From Planctomycetota bacterium (GTDB taxonomy: Bacteria > Planctomycetota > UBA8108 > JACQVS01): a DNA stretch of 61,353 bases. Location: positions 1 to 61,353 of the forward strand of contig JACQVS010000051.1 in NCBI GenBank assembly GCA_016209605.1, given 5' to 3'. Below, piece by piece: positions 48,401-56,240 of the stretch. Position 1 is the stretch's first letter. Each line of letters starts with the position of its first letter. The notes below the pieces were generated by a model. It saw only the letters and a program-made list of their open reading frames with translations, was not told the origin of the DNA and searched no databases. The translations under genes were made by a program, and so were the position numbers.

Positions 48401-51332
48401 CCTCGCTTCGGATTCGCCCTGCCTCGGTAAGGGGCGAGGCGGGATCGATATGGGCGCGCCGCTTCCCGCTTGCGTTGCCGCAGGGCCGGAGCGGCTCGTC
48501 GTGCGGTTGCCGGCGGGCGAATTTGATACGAGTCAAATGTCCGCGCTGCCGCGTTTCATCGATCTGCGCGGCGCCGGACGTGGATCCACCACCCTGAATG
48601 GATTTTTCGAAGTGCCGACCGCGGTCACTTTGGCCTCGCTGACCGTGGTGGGAGGAGTTTCAGTTTGGTACGGTCAGGCCCCGGAGGTTCGCGACTGCGA
48701 CATCCTCGGCAACCTGAGCGTCGGATCCGCGTCGAGCCCAATCCTTTCCGGCTGCACGATACGCTCCAATTACACGTCTTTTGGCGTTGTCTGCGGGCCC
48801 GATTCCACCCCGCTCCTCGATCACTGCAAGATCGTCGAGGGCATCGCCGGGGTTATCTGCGATGCTCGCTCGCGTCCCGTGATCCAAAACTCGATCGTCT
48901 GGAACAATCCCGCCGGCGCCATCCTCCTCAAGGATCCCTCGGCGCGCCCTGCCGTTCGCTACTCATGCATCCAGGGCACCCCGGTCTGGCCAGGCCCCGG
49001 CAACATCAACGCGAACCCGATTTTCTGCGGTTGGCCAAGCGCCACGGCCTACGTCGATGCGTCGGCCGAGGCGCCCGGCGACGGCAGCCAGGAGCGGCCC
49101 TACACGGCGCTCGAACCGGCCTTGGAAGGTTATCTCCTAGAGCTCTCGCCATCATCGCCTTGCATCGGTCGGGCTGAGGGCGGTGGCAATATCGGCGGGC
49201 CGCTTGACATTTGCGACCGGACACCGGTCGGGACGCGAACGGTTCAGGTGGCGCCCGGCGAGTACGGGCCTGGATTTTTGCCCCCCGGAATAATTCTCAA
49301 GGGAAGCGGCCCCGATACAACGCGCTTCGCTTCGATCGCCGCCGCCGGTGGAAGCGCGGTCGAGGATGTATCGATGGCCTATTTTGAGGGGCTTAGCGGT
49401 TCCCCCGTGGTCCGGCGCTGCGAGGTATCCGGGAATTTCCGCGCCTCGGGGGCCACCATAATTGTCGAGGATAGTGAACTCAAGGGTGTCTGGCTCATGG
49501 ACACCAGCTGGGGGGAGTGGAAATTCGGGATCCCTCTCGGCGAGGCCATCGTGCGCCGCTGCGTCCTGCGCGGCTCGGACGCGGGGATTACCATTTCCGG
49601 CCTCCCCGCCCGGATTGAACACACGCTCATCGAGGGAAGTTCAGGCGTGGCGATCACCATCGATGGCTGTGGAAGCCGCGAGAGCTACTGTGCCAACCCG
49701 GTGAACCCTGTGATCTCCGATTGCCGCATCATCGCTAACGGCAACGGCGGGATCTACGTCAACAGCAGCTCGCCGCGCATCGAGCGATGCTTCATCGCCG
49801 ACAACCTGGGCCCCGGCGTCTCGCTTTATAATGCCTCGCCACGGATCGTCCGCTGCACCATCGTCGGCAACAGCGGGCGCACCGGCGCGAGCGGCGTCGA
49901 CCGCGAATGCGGAGCGCCGAGCGCGCCGAGGATCGTGAGCAGCGTCATCTGGGGGAACGCTGGCGAGCAGGTCGATTTCAGCGGTTTGATTATCGGGGAT
50001 CTACCAACGGTGACAGGGTCCATTCTTGAGGGCCGCGGACCGGATCCGCTCTTCATCGGCTGGGGCGGGCGCAGCGCGGTTTACGTGGGTGCGCCTGACG
50101 AGGAGGCGGGGGACGGCACTGAAGCGAACCCCTTTTTTTCGCTCGATCTGGCGCTGACGAGGGTTCATTACAGCTACGCCGTGCAGCCGACCTCGCCGGT
50201 ATTCACCTACGGCCCAGGAGGCACGGAGGTCGGCGCCGTCGCCGAGGTGGATGGCGGTCCGCGTTCTTCGAAGCTCGAAATTCGCGTTGCACCCGGGCAA
50301 TACGATGTCGGGATGCTCAACGTGGCGGGGAAGGTCTCGATCATAGGCAGTGGTCAGGATGTTACCGTGCTTGAGGGCGGATCGATCCTGGGGTTGCGCT
50401 CGGAAGCGCGCCTGGCTCAGGTGACCATCCTCCGCGGCGAGGTGGTGATCGGGACGGACGATGCTCCGATCATCGAAGACTCCTCGTTCCGAGAATGCGC
50501 TAACGCAATTTACTTGCGCGGGGATGCGCGGCCGCGGATCATCGCGTGTCGTCTCTTTCATAACAATATATCCATCAGCGGTTACTATGATTGCGGCGAT
50601 GCTACGGGGCCGGCGCCGGATCTCCTCAATTGCGAGATCGTTGAGAATGGGTTAGGCATAGCTCTCTCTATTTACAAGGTAGTTCCTCGCATCGATCATT
50701 GCACTATCGCGAACAATACTGTAAACCTCTATCTTCATCCTGTTGCGATTGAGGTCACAAGGAGCATTGTCTGGGGAGGGAGCATCGAGGCTTACAGAGA
50801 AGCGCCAAGGTTTCTCGACTCGCTCGTAGGCGTGGATCCCCGGTTCCGCGCTCCACCCAGCGTGGACGGCCGCGGCACGCCCGATCCCGGCGACGACATC
50901 CGCATCCCCGGCGACTACCGCCTTCTGCCATCCTCCCCGGCGATCGACCTCGCCCCGTCCGGGGCCGACATCGACCTCGACGGCAATCCGCGCCCCTGCT
51001 ACGGCGCTTTTGACGCCGGCGCCCACGAGTACTGCGGCCCGGAGCCTCCGAACGTCCACTTCCGCCGAGGCGATGCCAACGAGGATGGCGACGTGGACAT
51101 CACCGATGCGATCCGGGTGCTCGAATTCCTCTTCCTCGGCGGCGTGGAGATCTCCTGCCACGATGCGGCCGATATCGATGACAGCGGCGCGGTGGACATC
51201 AGCGATCCGATTTATCTCCTCCAGCACCTCTTCCTCCGGGGCGACCCGCCGCTGGCGCCGTTCCCCGGCTGCGGCGGCGATCCGACCGCCGACGTCCTCC
51301 CCTGCCCGACGACCCCGAGCGCCTGCCGGTGA
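45498..51332 (+). CDS. Giant secreted beta-helix repeat protein with C-terminal dockerin-like repeats
   Basis: This frame of 1,944 codons continues the preceding one after the amber codon. It consists of parallel beta-helix (right-handed, NosD/pectate-lyase-like) repeats. A larger module recurs about six times, each holding YSCIEGG...GEGNL, then DPLFCGW and SPCLGKGEGGTDMG. The C-terminus (GDANEDGDVDITDAIRVLEF, then DIDDSGAVDISDPIYLLQHL) carries two Ca-binding dockerin-type loops common in planctomycete secreted proteins. A likely surface or extracellular role is carbohydrate binding or adhesion. The first ATG in this half (45545) is not a real start. Export depends on the signal peptide before the amber codon, so as sequenced this half is not exported unless the stop is read through. 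Confidence 0.88.
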   Translation: MAALFENSNIDSNQAEEGGGLAMDGASPRFAGCSVLGNAANLGAGFLIQYRSAVTLEGCRLSGNRAESWGGGIFSDHSTVSLANTAMTHNSANNGSAVYGESTRLILDRSTVTGNRFGNGWPGGAVVLISPDPTSSLSNSIIWGNSDMWGNLQTGIAWRSGASEQVNLWDRVSYSCVEGLPAGQPQGPGNLDADPLFCGWNSAELHIHASAPGPGAGTAEDPYPDLAHAFALGHPPAIDPGSPCLGAGEGGTNMGADLGTCESLGEVAALRLGPGTYPTGNFPFEGVAAITGSGWERTVLTGTVQLDGGSKLAGVTVTGGGELGGVHGDSLEIRDARIARNATHGVMVSGNSTLSNCILSHNSNSGVLVEGGSSLKLDRCTVAFNEASGVELGSGANAAVKSSIIWGNGAAAFSSTDSATATYSCIEGGKAGTGNLDLEPRFCGWPSSEVQVDASVPAGGNGSSARPFKDLASALTDGKSFRFSLASNSPCLGKGEGGTDMGAAIGTCENAQAFPRLSVRIAAGHYDLKPQTLLSIDLLGSGRKETEVVISPQTSWDDRPLRLLGSALRSARLEGYVDLAGYSISGELENVDVAGNVRCSGGGKPRLQDCFIRGQANRQDVTIPGAVVAGGAQLELTRCTIAGGTAEGLRIEQGSMGTLTNCIIWRNANGSIAADRVSVVARFSCIEGGWEGEGNLATDPLFCGPGGGSVVVRDSTQLQAALESIDEEFDYGLRQDSPCISTGLGGARMGADIGLCPGGMDTRRAIVLEPGSFIINRSAPLTDVVVRGSARDAVVLSGASIGNGVTLEDLTIRSGYLSVAPFARASIRGLHIEQSPGAGILCSSDSSPEISETLIALSAGAGILCERGSRPRIARVTITANVGPGIVAREGARAAVDSSIVWANRGGAVVWAAPSGVEVAFSCLDTQTVLAGEGNINAAPRFCGWDTADVSIARLEDMATLGARHGFGLASDSPCLGKGRGGIDMGAPLPACVAAGPERLVVRLPAGEFDTSQMSALPRFIDLRGAGRGSTTLNGFFEVPTAVTLASLTVVGGVSVWYGQAPEVRDCDILGNLSVGSASSPILSGCTIRSNYTSFGVVCGPDSTPLLDHCKIVEGIAGVICDARSRPVIQNSIVWNNPAGAILLKDPSARPAVRYSCIQGTPVWPGPGNINANPIFCGWPSATAYVDASAEAPGDGSQERPYTALEPALEGYLLELSPSSPCIGRAEGGGNIGGPLDICDRTPVGTRTVQVAPGEYGPGFLPPGIILKGSGPDTTRFASIAAAGGSAVEDVSMAYFEGLSGSPVVRRCEVSGNFRASGATIIVEDSELKGVWLMDTSWGEWKFGIPLGEAIVRRCVLRGSDAGITISGLPARIEHTLIEGSSGVAITIDGCGSRESYCANPVNPVISDCRIIANGNGGIYVNSSSPRIERCFIADNLGPGVSLYNASPRIVRCTIVGNSGRTGASGVDRECGAPSAPRIVSSVIWGNAGEQVDFSGLIIGDLPTVTGSILEGRGPDPLFIGWGGRSAVYVGAPDEEAGDGTEANPFFSLDLALTRVHYSYAVQPTSPVFTYGPGGTEVGAVAEVDGGPRSSKLEIRVAPGQYDVGMLNVAGKVSIIGSGQDVTVLEGGSILGLRSEARLAQVTILRGEVVIGTDDAPIIEDSSFRECANAIYLRGDARPRIIACRLFHNNISISGYYDCGDATGPAPDLLNCEIVENGLGIALSIYKVVPRIDHCTIANNTVNLYLHPVAIEVTRSIVWGGSIEAYREAPRFLDSLVGVDPRFRAPPSVDGRGTPDPGDDIRIPGDYRLLPSSPAIDLAPSGADIDLDGNPRPCYGAFDAGAHEYCGPEPPNVHFRRGDANEDGDVDITDAIRVLEFLFLGGVEISCHDAADIDDSGAVDISDPIYLLQHLFLRGDPPLAPFPGCGGDPTADVLPCPTTPSACR

Positions 51333-51842
51333 TGGCGGTGGACCGGCGGTCCGGTTTCTCCATATCGGCTTCCGCCCGGCGAGGACTTGGCAGGAGGCCT
51401 CTTGAGCCACCCGTGCCAGAATCCCTAGGCGATCTCGAATCTCCTATGGAGCGCGCCAAGATGCAAAGTCCGGGCAGCCGTCCGGCGTCGGGCTTCTATT
51501 TCCAGGACCGGCCAAATCGAACCCCGGCCCCGGCACGTCAGGTAGGCCTCCCTGGCTCGATGACCATGCCGGGGCATTATTCGAGGTGAAATGGATCAAG
51601 GAGTCCGCAATTGCGAACTCAGAAGTGAAAAGTGTCCGGATCCGGACACCTGTTTCAAAACCATACACCTCAACCGCGCCGGAAGGGACAGTCATGGGGC
51701 ATAGATGGACGGAATACTCCTCCAGCGCAAGTCCTTCCCGACGACGTCATTCAGGAGGCCACTATTTTATGACGGGGAACGAGACCGGCGTGGGAAAAGA
51801 CGCCGCCCCACCTGGAGGTTGAGTCCTGTTCGACAGCGCTGA
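51333..51842. other. Intergenic region with an 18-bp perfect palindrome
   Basis: No gene is supported in this 500-bp gap. Short frames are Pro/Arg/Gly-rich and lack ribosome-binding sites. Its notable feature is the palindrome at 51632-51649. Confidence 0.45.
51632..51649. repeat. Perfect 18-bp palindrome GTGTCCGGATCCGGACAC
   Basis: A perfect inverted repeat flanked by AAAA on the left and CTGTTTCAAAA on the right. GTGTCCGGAC-type sequences recur in intergenic regions of several high-GC bacterial genomes. This is one copy, distinct from P1 and P2. Confidence 0.6.
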
Positions 51843-52148
51843 TCAAGAAGCCCGCTTTTCTTCAACAGAGAGGCGGAGCCCTAGAGCGTCCAGGAGGGCA
51901 TTCACACTCTTCAGATCGGGATTGCCTTTTCGCGAAAGCATGCGGTAAAGGTTTTCCCTGTTAAGAGAAGTCAATTTGGCAAGTTTGGCCAGCCCCCTGG
52001 CTTCAGCGATGTTTCGAAGGGCAAGAAGAAAAACTTCCGGCATGTCGCTTTCCTCAAGGGCCGCTTTCAAGTACTCGATCGCCTCTTTAGGGTTTTTCAA
52101 GGAATGAAGCAGGTGCCTATGGTAATTCGTTTTCCTTCTACTTTTCAT
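51843..52148 (-). CDS. HigA-like antitoxin (HI1420-type addiction module)
   Basis: This 101-residue protein (MKSRRKTNYHRHLLHSLKNP) has the typical HI1420/HigA-like antidote pattern: AIEYLKAALEESDMPEVFLL, ALRNIAEARGLAKLAKLTSL and NRENLYRMLSRKGNPDLKSV, the last being the DNA-binding helix-turn-helix. It neutralises the RelE-like toxin encoded just upstream, overlapping it by 11 bp. In these modules the toxin gene often comes first, as here. The pair is probably autoregulated by the antitoxin. Confidence 0.85.
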   Translation of the reverse strand: MKSRRKTNYHRHLLHSLKNPKEAIEYLKAALEESDMPEVFLLALRNIAEARGLAKLAKLTSLNRENLYRMLSRKGNPDLKSVNALLDALGLRLSVEEKRAS

Positions 52149-52476
52149 GGCGACTCCGGTAGTCCGCCCAATATCTCTGGGCGGTTTTTATGTCTTTCGA
52201 TTGCGAGCTTTTATCTCCACCGCATAGGAGAATAACCAGCTTCAAATCCCACAAACCAAAATACAGTCTATAGCCTGGCCCATAATCCACTTTGATCTCT
52301 GAGACGCCAAAGCCTGCTCGCCTGCACTGTCCGAAGTTGCCCAGTTGCACGCGATCGATTCGGGCCCTGATTTTGGCTCTCGCCCGACTGTCCGGGAGTG
52401 AATCCAGCCACTCTTCGCAAGGCCTCCGCCCATCTGGCGTTTCATAGTACTCTATTTCCCTTTCCTGGGCGAACAC
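52138..52476 (-). CDS. RelE/HigB-like toxin (HI1419-type addiction module)
   Basis: This protein of about 112 residues has the classic pattern: GRRPCEEWLDSLPDSRARAK, IRARIDRVQLGNFGQCRRAG, VSEIKVDYGPGYRLYF, then LVILLCGGDKSSQSKDIKTA. It is a ribosome-dependent or free mRNA interferase of the RelE/ParE superfamily. A GTG at 52476 gives the family length; ATG codons further upstream read into unrelated sequence. It is co-transcribed with the antitoxin at 51843. Confidence 0.83.
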   Translation of the reverse strand: MFAQEREIEYYETPDGRRPCEEWLDSLPDSRARAKIRARIDRVQLGNFGQCRRAGFGVSEIKVDYGPGYRLYFGLWDLKLVILLCGGDKSSQSKDIKTAQRYWADYRSRHEK

Positions 52477-52685
52477 TAGAAAAATTGTAGATTTAATACT
52501 ACAAAATGTCAAAGGAGCCTCGGAGGGATTCAATGAAAGTGACAGGAAATTTGTCATTTTCATGTAGGTCGTTTTCAGGCAAGGAGATGGGATCAACTGC
52601 TCCGGAGTTGCCAAGCCAACTTTCAAGCGCTGCCGGATCGAGAGGAGCCTGGGTGGAGGGCCTCGCTGCGACCATTCGTCGCCAG

Positions 52686-53090
52686 TATTGATCGACTGCT
52701 GGATCGCCGGGCATGGCGTCGGGATTTATAGTCGATGGTCCCATTTGCACCTCGAGAGCTGCACGGTCCTGGAGAACTCCGAGTCGAACTTCTTTGCCGA
52801 GGCAGGATCACCGAGGATCATCAAGAACTCGATCGTGCCCGGAAAGATGATGGTTGAGAGCAGCCTCCTGCCGCAGGTCAGCTACTCCTGATTGAAGGGA
52901 AACGGTCGCCCTTGGCCGGCTCCGGCAACCTCTTTTTCACGCCGCTCTTCCTTTCCCCGGACCGCTGGGACGATGGCGGCACCTCGGACCCACTTGATGA
53001 CAGCTTTATCCCGGACAACCGCTTTCGGCACAACTCGCCGGCAATCAATGCTGGCACCGCCGCTGCCGGTCTTCCGCCGGCAGGAGATCT
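52686..53090 (+). pseudogene. Remnant of a second beta-helix protein, single-base frameshift
   Basis: Beta-helix sequence (GHGVGIYSRWSHLHLESCTV, SPRIIKNSIVPGKMMVESSL) runs in one frame to SYS and a TGA at 52889-52891. It continues in another frame as GSGNLFFTPLFLSPDRWDDG and NSPAINAG. Adding one C after TG near 52890 restores SYSCIEGKRSPLAGSGN, the YSCIEG module seen in the giant protein. It lacks a beginning and an end, so it is a relic of a paralogue. Confidence 0.75.
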
Positions 53091-53538
53091 TCGAAGTTTT
53101 TTTGGATATAGCCGGTATCCAGTTTGCCATGGAGGGTGACCAGGATGGCCTTGGCATCCGCCAGGTCTTTCGAACGGTAGAAGAGCATTTTCAGGATGAC
53201 CAGGTCTTCCGGGCTGACGAAGTGCGCCGGCACCCCTTCAACCTCGCGGCGGACGCGCCGTTTGAGGACTTGCTCATGATAGGAGAGCAGAGGGAGGAAG
53301 ACCTCCACCTGAAAAGGGCCGTAAGGGAGGGCCACGAAATGATTCCGGCGCAGCTCCTGAATGGCGGAGGAGACCTCCCCCTTGCAGCCGAGCTGCAAGA
53401 GGACTTCCAGTGCTTCCGGAAGGCGTCGAGAGGAGGAGGTCCAGAGCCCGCGTCGTCCTCACGATGCCCCAGGCCATGTCGGCCAGGCCGCCGCCGTTTT
53501 CTTGAGAAGGTCGAGGAGCGAGAGGGAATCCGGCATCG
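53045..53538 (-). pseudogene. Degraded nucleotidyltransferase-like gene, two frameshifts
   Basis: Three frames in succession appear to be one gene: MPDSLSLLDLLKKTAAA, then ADMAWGIVRTTRALDLLLST, then RLPEALEVLLQLGCKGEVSS onward to VSPEDLVILKMLFYRSKDLA and TLHGKLDTGYIQ. The last part matches the C-terminal half of minimal nucleotidyltransferases (DUF6036/AbiEii-like), in which SxEDLIxxKxxAxRxKDxxDxxxL is typical. Two single-base shifts break it. The small gene at 53543 lies just upstream on the same strand, so they formed a pair. Confidence 0.55.
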
Positions 53539-53542
53539 TTGT

Positions 53543-53755
53543 TCAGGGCAGGGTGAAGTCGCGCCAGCGGTCGCCGAGGTCGAAATCCCCATCCCGGGAT
53601 CGATCCAGATTTTCACCGGCCAGAGCCCACATGCAGCGCTCCAGATCCCGGTACCAGGCGACGCGCTCTTCCATGGTCAAGCTGGAATACAACCTGGCTT
53701 CCCGCTCGAGCCAGGCGGCTTCATCCAGAGGAGGCAGAACGCTGGTAGATTTCAT
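53543..53755 (-). CDS. Small hypothetical protein upstream of the nucleotidyltransferase remnant
   Basis: This 70-residue protein (MKSTSVLPPLDEAAWLEREA) is helical with many Trp/Tyr/Arg (MEERVAWYRDLERCMWALAG) and an acidic-aromatic end (FDLGDRWRDFTLP). It precedes the broken nucleotidyltransferase gene by a few bases. Small helical proteins are the usual partners of such genes (MNT-type toxin-antitoxin pairs). The start at 53755 is chosen because the longer frame reads through unrelated sequence. Confidence 0.6.
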   Translation of the reverse strand: MKSTSVLPPLDEAAWLEREARLYSSLTMEERVAWYRDLERCMWALAGENLDRSRDGDFDLGDRWRDFTLP

Positions 53756-53913
53756 GACCTGATTATATCTGAATAGTACGCCGCCAGGGCATGGCAATTT
53801 TCGCCTTCTCCCGCGCCGGCGGATAGGCTCGTTCCCGGGGAGTCCCTGGCCGACAGCTCACGCTGCCCCACGGCAAAATCGGTGACAGGAGGCCGTTTGA
53901 TCCTTAAAATGTT

Positions 53914-54147
53914 TCAATATCTTCCCACTGGCACTTCAATTGTTCCGTCTGACGGCTTGAGACCCCGCGCAATTTCGGCGACGCGGCGGACAACCGAGGC
54001 GTCGAAGTAACGAGCCCCGCAATTTTCGCATACTCCGATCGGAACCTCTTTCAAAACGACGAATCCCCTTTTATGTCGAAACGCTTCGCGCTCGACTCTT
54101 CGTTTTCGAACCTTTCCTTCGCAGTGCTCGCAAGTGAAATCGTACAT
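53914..54147 (-). CDS. YgiT-type zinc-finger antitoxin
   Basis: This 77-residue protein has two CxxC pairs, C6/C9 (FTCEHCEG) and C39/C42 (GVCENCGARYF), and the sequence RGFVVLKEVPIGVC. This is the N-terminal MqsA/YgiT zinc-finger family. Most members neutralise an adjacent MqsR- or DUF4258-type toxin. The following VVRRVAEIARGLKP helix is shorter than in MqsA, which has a full helix-turn-helix. The gene is 9 bp after the toxin gene. Confidence 0.85.
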   Translation of the reverse strand: MYDFTCEHCEGKVRKRRVEREAFRHKRGFVVLKEVPIGVCENCGARYFDASVVRRVAEIARGLKPSDGTIEVPVGRY

Positions 54148-54156
54148 GACCGAGGC

Positions 54157-54441
54157 TTATTCTATTTCATAAGCAGTGATAATCAATAACTGGTCTTGCT
54201 CGACGAAACGAACCACAACCCCAACTGGCGTGGACTGATCGCATGCGGTTCCAATCAGAACATACCTCCTTCCACGTGCATCCTTGGATTGAATCTTCAC
54301 AATCTTTCCAGTAAGAATTGCTGCCTCGACGTCCAGCGCGTCCAGTTCGTCTTCAGTCATTTCGTCATAGGCGTGTTCGGAAAGAGCATATCGATGCTCC
54401 AAAATTGCATCTCGAACGCGCTGGAGAACCTTGTTTGACAT
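54157..54441 (-). CDS. DUF4258 toxin of a YgiT-linked TA module
   Basis: This protein of about 94 residues (MSNKVLQRVRDAILEHRYAL) has the DUF4258 pattern: SEHAYDEMTEDELDALDVEA, GKIVKIQSKDARGRRYVLIG and VVVRFVEQDQLLIITAYE. Such proteins are RelE/BrnT-like mRNA interferase folds commonly paired with YgiT zinc fingers. Toxin and antitoxin genes are 9 bp apart in the toxin-first order. ATG 54441 has GAGG directly upstream; an ATG 42 nt earlier is an alternative. Confidence 0.82.
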   Translation of the reverse strand: MSNKVLQRVRDAILEHRYALSEHAYDEMTEDELDALDVEAAILTGKIVKIQSKDARGRRYVLIGTACDQSTPVGVVVRFVEQDQLLIITAYEIE

Positions 54442-54554
54442 CCTCGGCGATGTATTTTCGGCTGAGGATAATTGGGTTGTCAAGGGCGAGATTAAGAATT
54501 TTCAAGAGAGCCAGTGACCGACATTGAATTTCTTTTGCGAAAGGCCGGCCGGGC

Positions 54555-56030
54555 TCACCCCCCGTTCTCCTGCTCCACCTTGGTGGCTTGGATGGTGCTC
54601 GTTCCCGAGAGGGCGCCCCGGGCCTTGACCAGGGAGCCCGCGGCGGTGGCGCTGAAGAACTGCAAGCGCGAGATCGGCTGCCCGGCGGCGTTTTCGAACT
54701 CAGTGGTGAGCGAGGTCTGCACGGTCGCCGCGAGGATCTTGAAGCTGGGGCTGCTCAGATCGCTGGCGGGGCCCTGGAGCAGCACCTCGGTCCCGGCATC
54801 CTGCCGCTCGATGCGGCTCGCGACCGCCTGGCCGTTGCCGTCCACGAAGGCGCGGACCTCCAGCCAGTCGCCTATCGAGATATCGGCGAGATCGAAGGAG
54901 CTGACATTCTGGCTGCTCCGGTCTTCCATCTGGGTGAGGTTGTTGATCTCCACCGCGACGCCGAGAAGCGTGATGGTGCCGGCGGTGAGGTTGGCGTTCT
55001 GCGCTCGGCCTTCGAGGCGGACGCTGCTGGGGAGGCGGAAGGAGACTTTTTCCGCCACCAGGATGCCGTCGCCGTTGATCAGGCCCTCGACCTCCAGCTT
55101 GGCATCGGGGGCGATGTCGGCCGCGCTGCCGTTTTCAAAGGCAGTGCGGCTGGTGGTGGAGACCACGAAGCCATCGACCGTGAACTCGCTCGAGGAGGCC
55201 ACATCGATCGCCAGCCCTTCCACCTCCACCCGGTCTCCCTGCGCCGCCTCGAGGATTTCCGGGACCGCCTCGACGGCGCTGGCCGCGAGGACGCCGTTCG
55301 CCAGGCCCGCCGTGCTCTTCACCTCGACGAGCAGGCCGTTCCCGAGGAGGCCTCCCGGAAGGTCTCTGAGGACGGCGTCCTCGTAATTGACGGGCTGGTC
55401 GCCGATCATGAAAGTCTTTTCGACGGCGTTCAGGCCGCTCACCTTGCCCGTCAATTCCAGGGTGTCATCGCCGGGGGTGAAGGCCGCGCTTTTCAGCTCG
55501 ATTCGGGTGGCTCGAATCGTCCCGTCCGCGGCCGGCATGCCGCTCACCTCGACGAGGTTGCCGGCCTGGAGGGTACTCAGGCTGACGCCGTCTTCGAAGA
55601 CGGTCGAGGCGTCGACCATCACCGTTTGCCCGAGCACGACCAGGGTGTTATTGGCGGCATCGACACTCGACACCGTGCCTTCAACGCTGTCGTTGAACTC
55701 GATCCCGATGGCGGCGCCGGTGGCGCGGTCATCGTTGATGTTGCCTCGGACGGTGACCACCATGCCGATGCGCAGGTCATCCTCGCTCCCCTTCCGGCCA
55801 TCGAGCGTGATGGTGGTCCGGTCATCGACCTCGAACTCGATGCCGTTCACGAACACGCTGCCGAATCCGGTGATGGTTCCGGAGACGACGCTGGTGGGGC
55901 CAGGGTTGGCGGTGGGGAAGGGGGTCGTGCGGGCCTTGTCCTTGCAGGAGGCGGCCGCAGCGATCACGGCCAGGAGGGCGAGGGAAACAAAAACGGCATG
56001 GTAACAGCTTGAAAAGCGGCACTTTTTCAT
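54555..56030 (-). CDS. DUF5666-repeat lipoprotein
   Basis: This 491-residue exported protein begins MKKCRFSSCYHAVFVSLALL with a lipoprotein signal peptide whose lipobox ends AASC (Cys about residue 30). The rest is about five tandem DUF5666 beta-domains, each reading GTITGFGSVFVNGIEFEVDD, then GMVVTVRGNI or a variant. It is probably an outer-membrane or periplasmic lipoprotein. The family is of unknown function, often next to regulatory genes. The start is at the first ATG that gives a signal sequence; the longer frame is not protein-like. Confidence 0.85.
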   Translation of the reverse strand: MKKCRFSSCYHAVFVSLALLAVIAAAASCKDKARTTPFPTANPGPTSVVSGTITGFGSVFVNGIEFEVDDRTTITLDGRKGSEDDLRIGMVVTVRGNINDDRATGAAIGIEFNDSVEGTVSSVDAANNTLVVLGQTVMVDASTVFEDGVSLSTLQAGNLVEVSGMPAADGTIRATRIELKSAAFTPGDDTLELTGKVSGLNAVEKTFMIGDQPVNYEDAVLRDLPGGLLGNGLLVEVKSTAGLANGVLAASAVEAVPEILEAAQGDRVEVEGLAIDVASSSEFTVDGFVVSTTSRTAFENGSAADIAPDAKLEVEGLINGDGILVAEKVSFRLPSSVRLEGRAQNANLTAGTITLLGVAVEINNLTQMEDRSSQNVSSFDLADISIGDWLEVRAFVDGNGQAVASRIERQDAGTEVLLQGPASDLSSPSFKILAATVQTSLTTEFENAAGQPISRLQFFSATAAGSLVKARGALSGTSTIQATKVEQENGG

Positions 56031-56240
56031 GGCGATGACTTCCTTTTGACGGTAATAGGGCTTCAGAATCCTCTCCAAGTCGCTCTCGGAAAGGCAGGAA
56101 GGAAGCAATCCGCGGGCCAAACCGGCCGCAGATCGTTAAATCGCGTTATTGGTGAAATTTATATTATGCAGGCCATTGGAAGGTTGCCAAGAAAAAACCG
56201 GATGATTGATTATTGATTAAGAAATGTTTAATATTCGATC

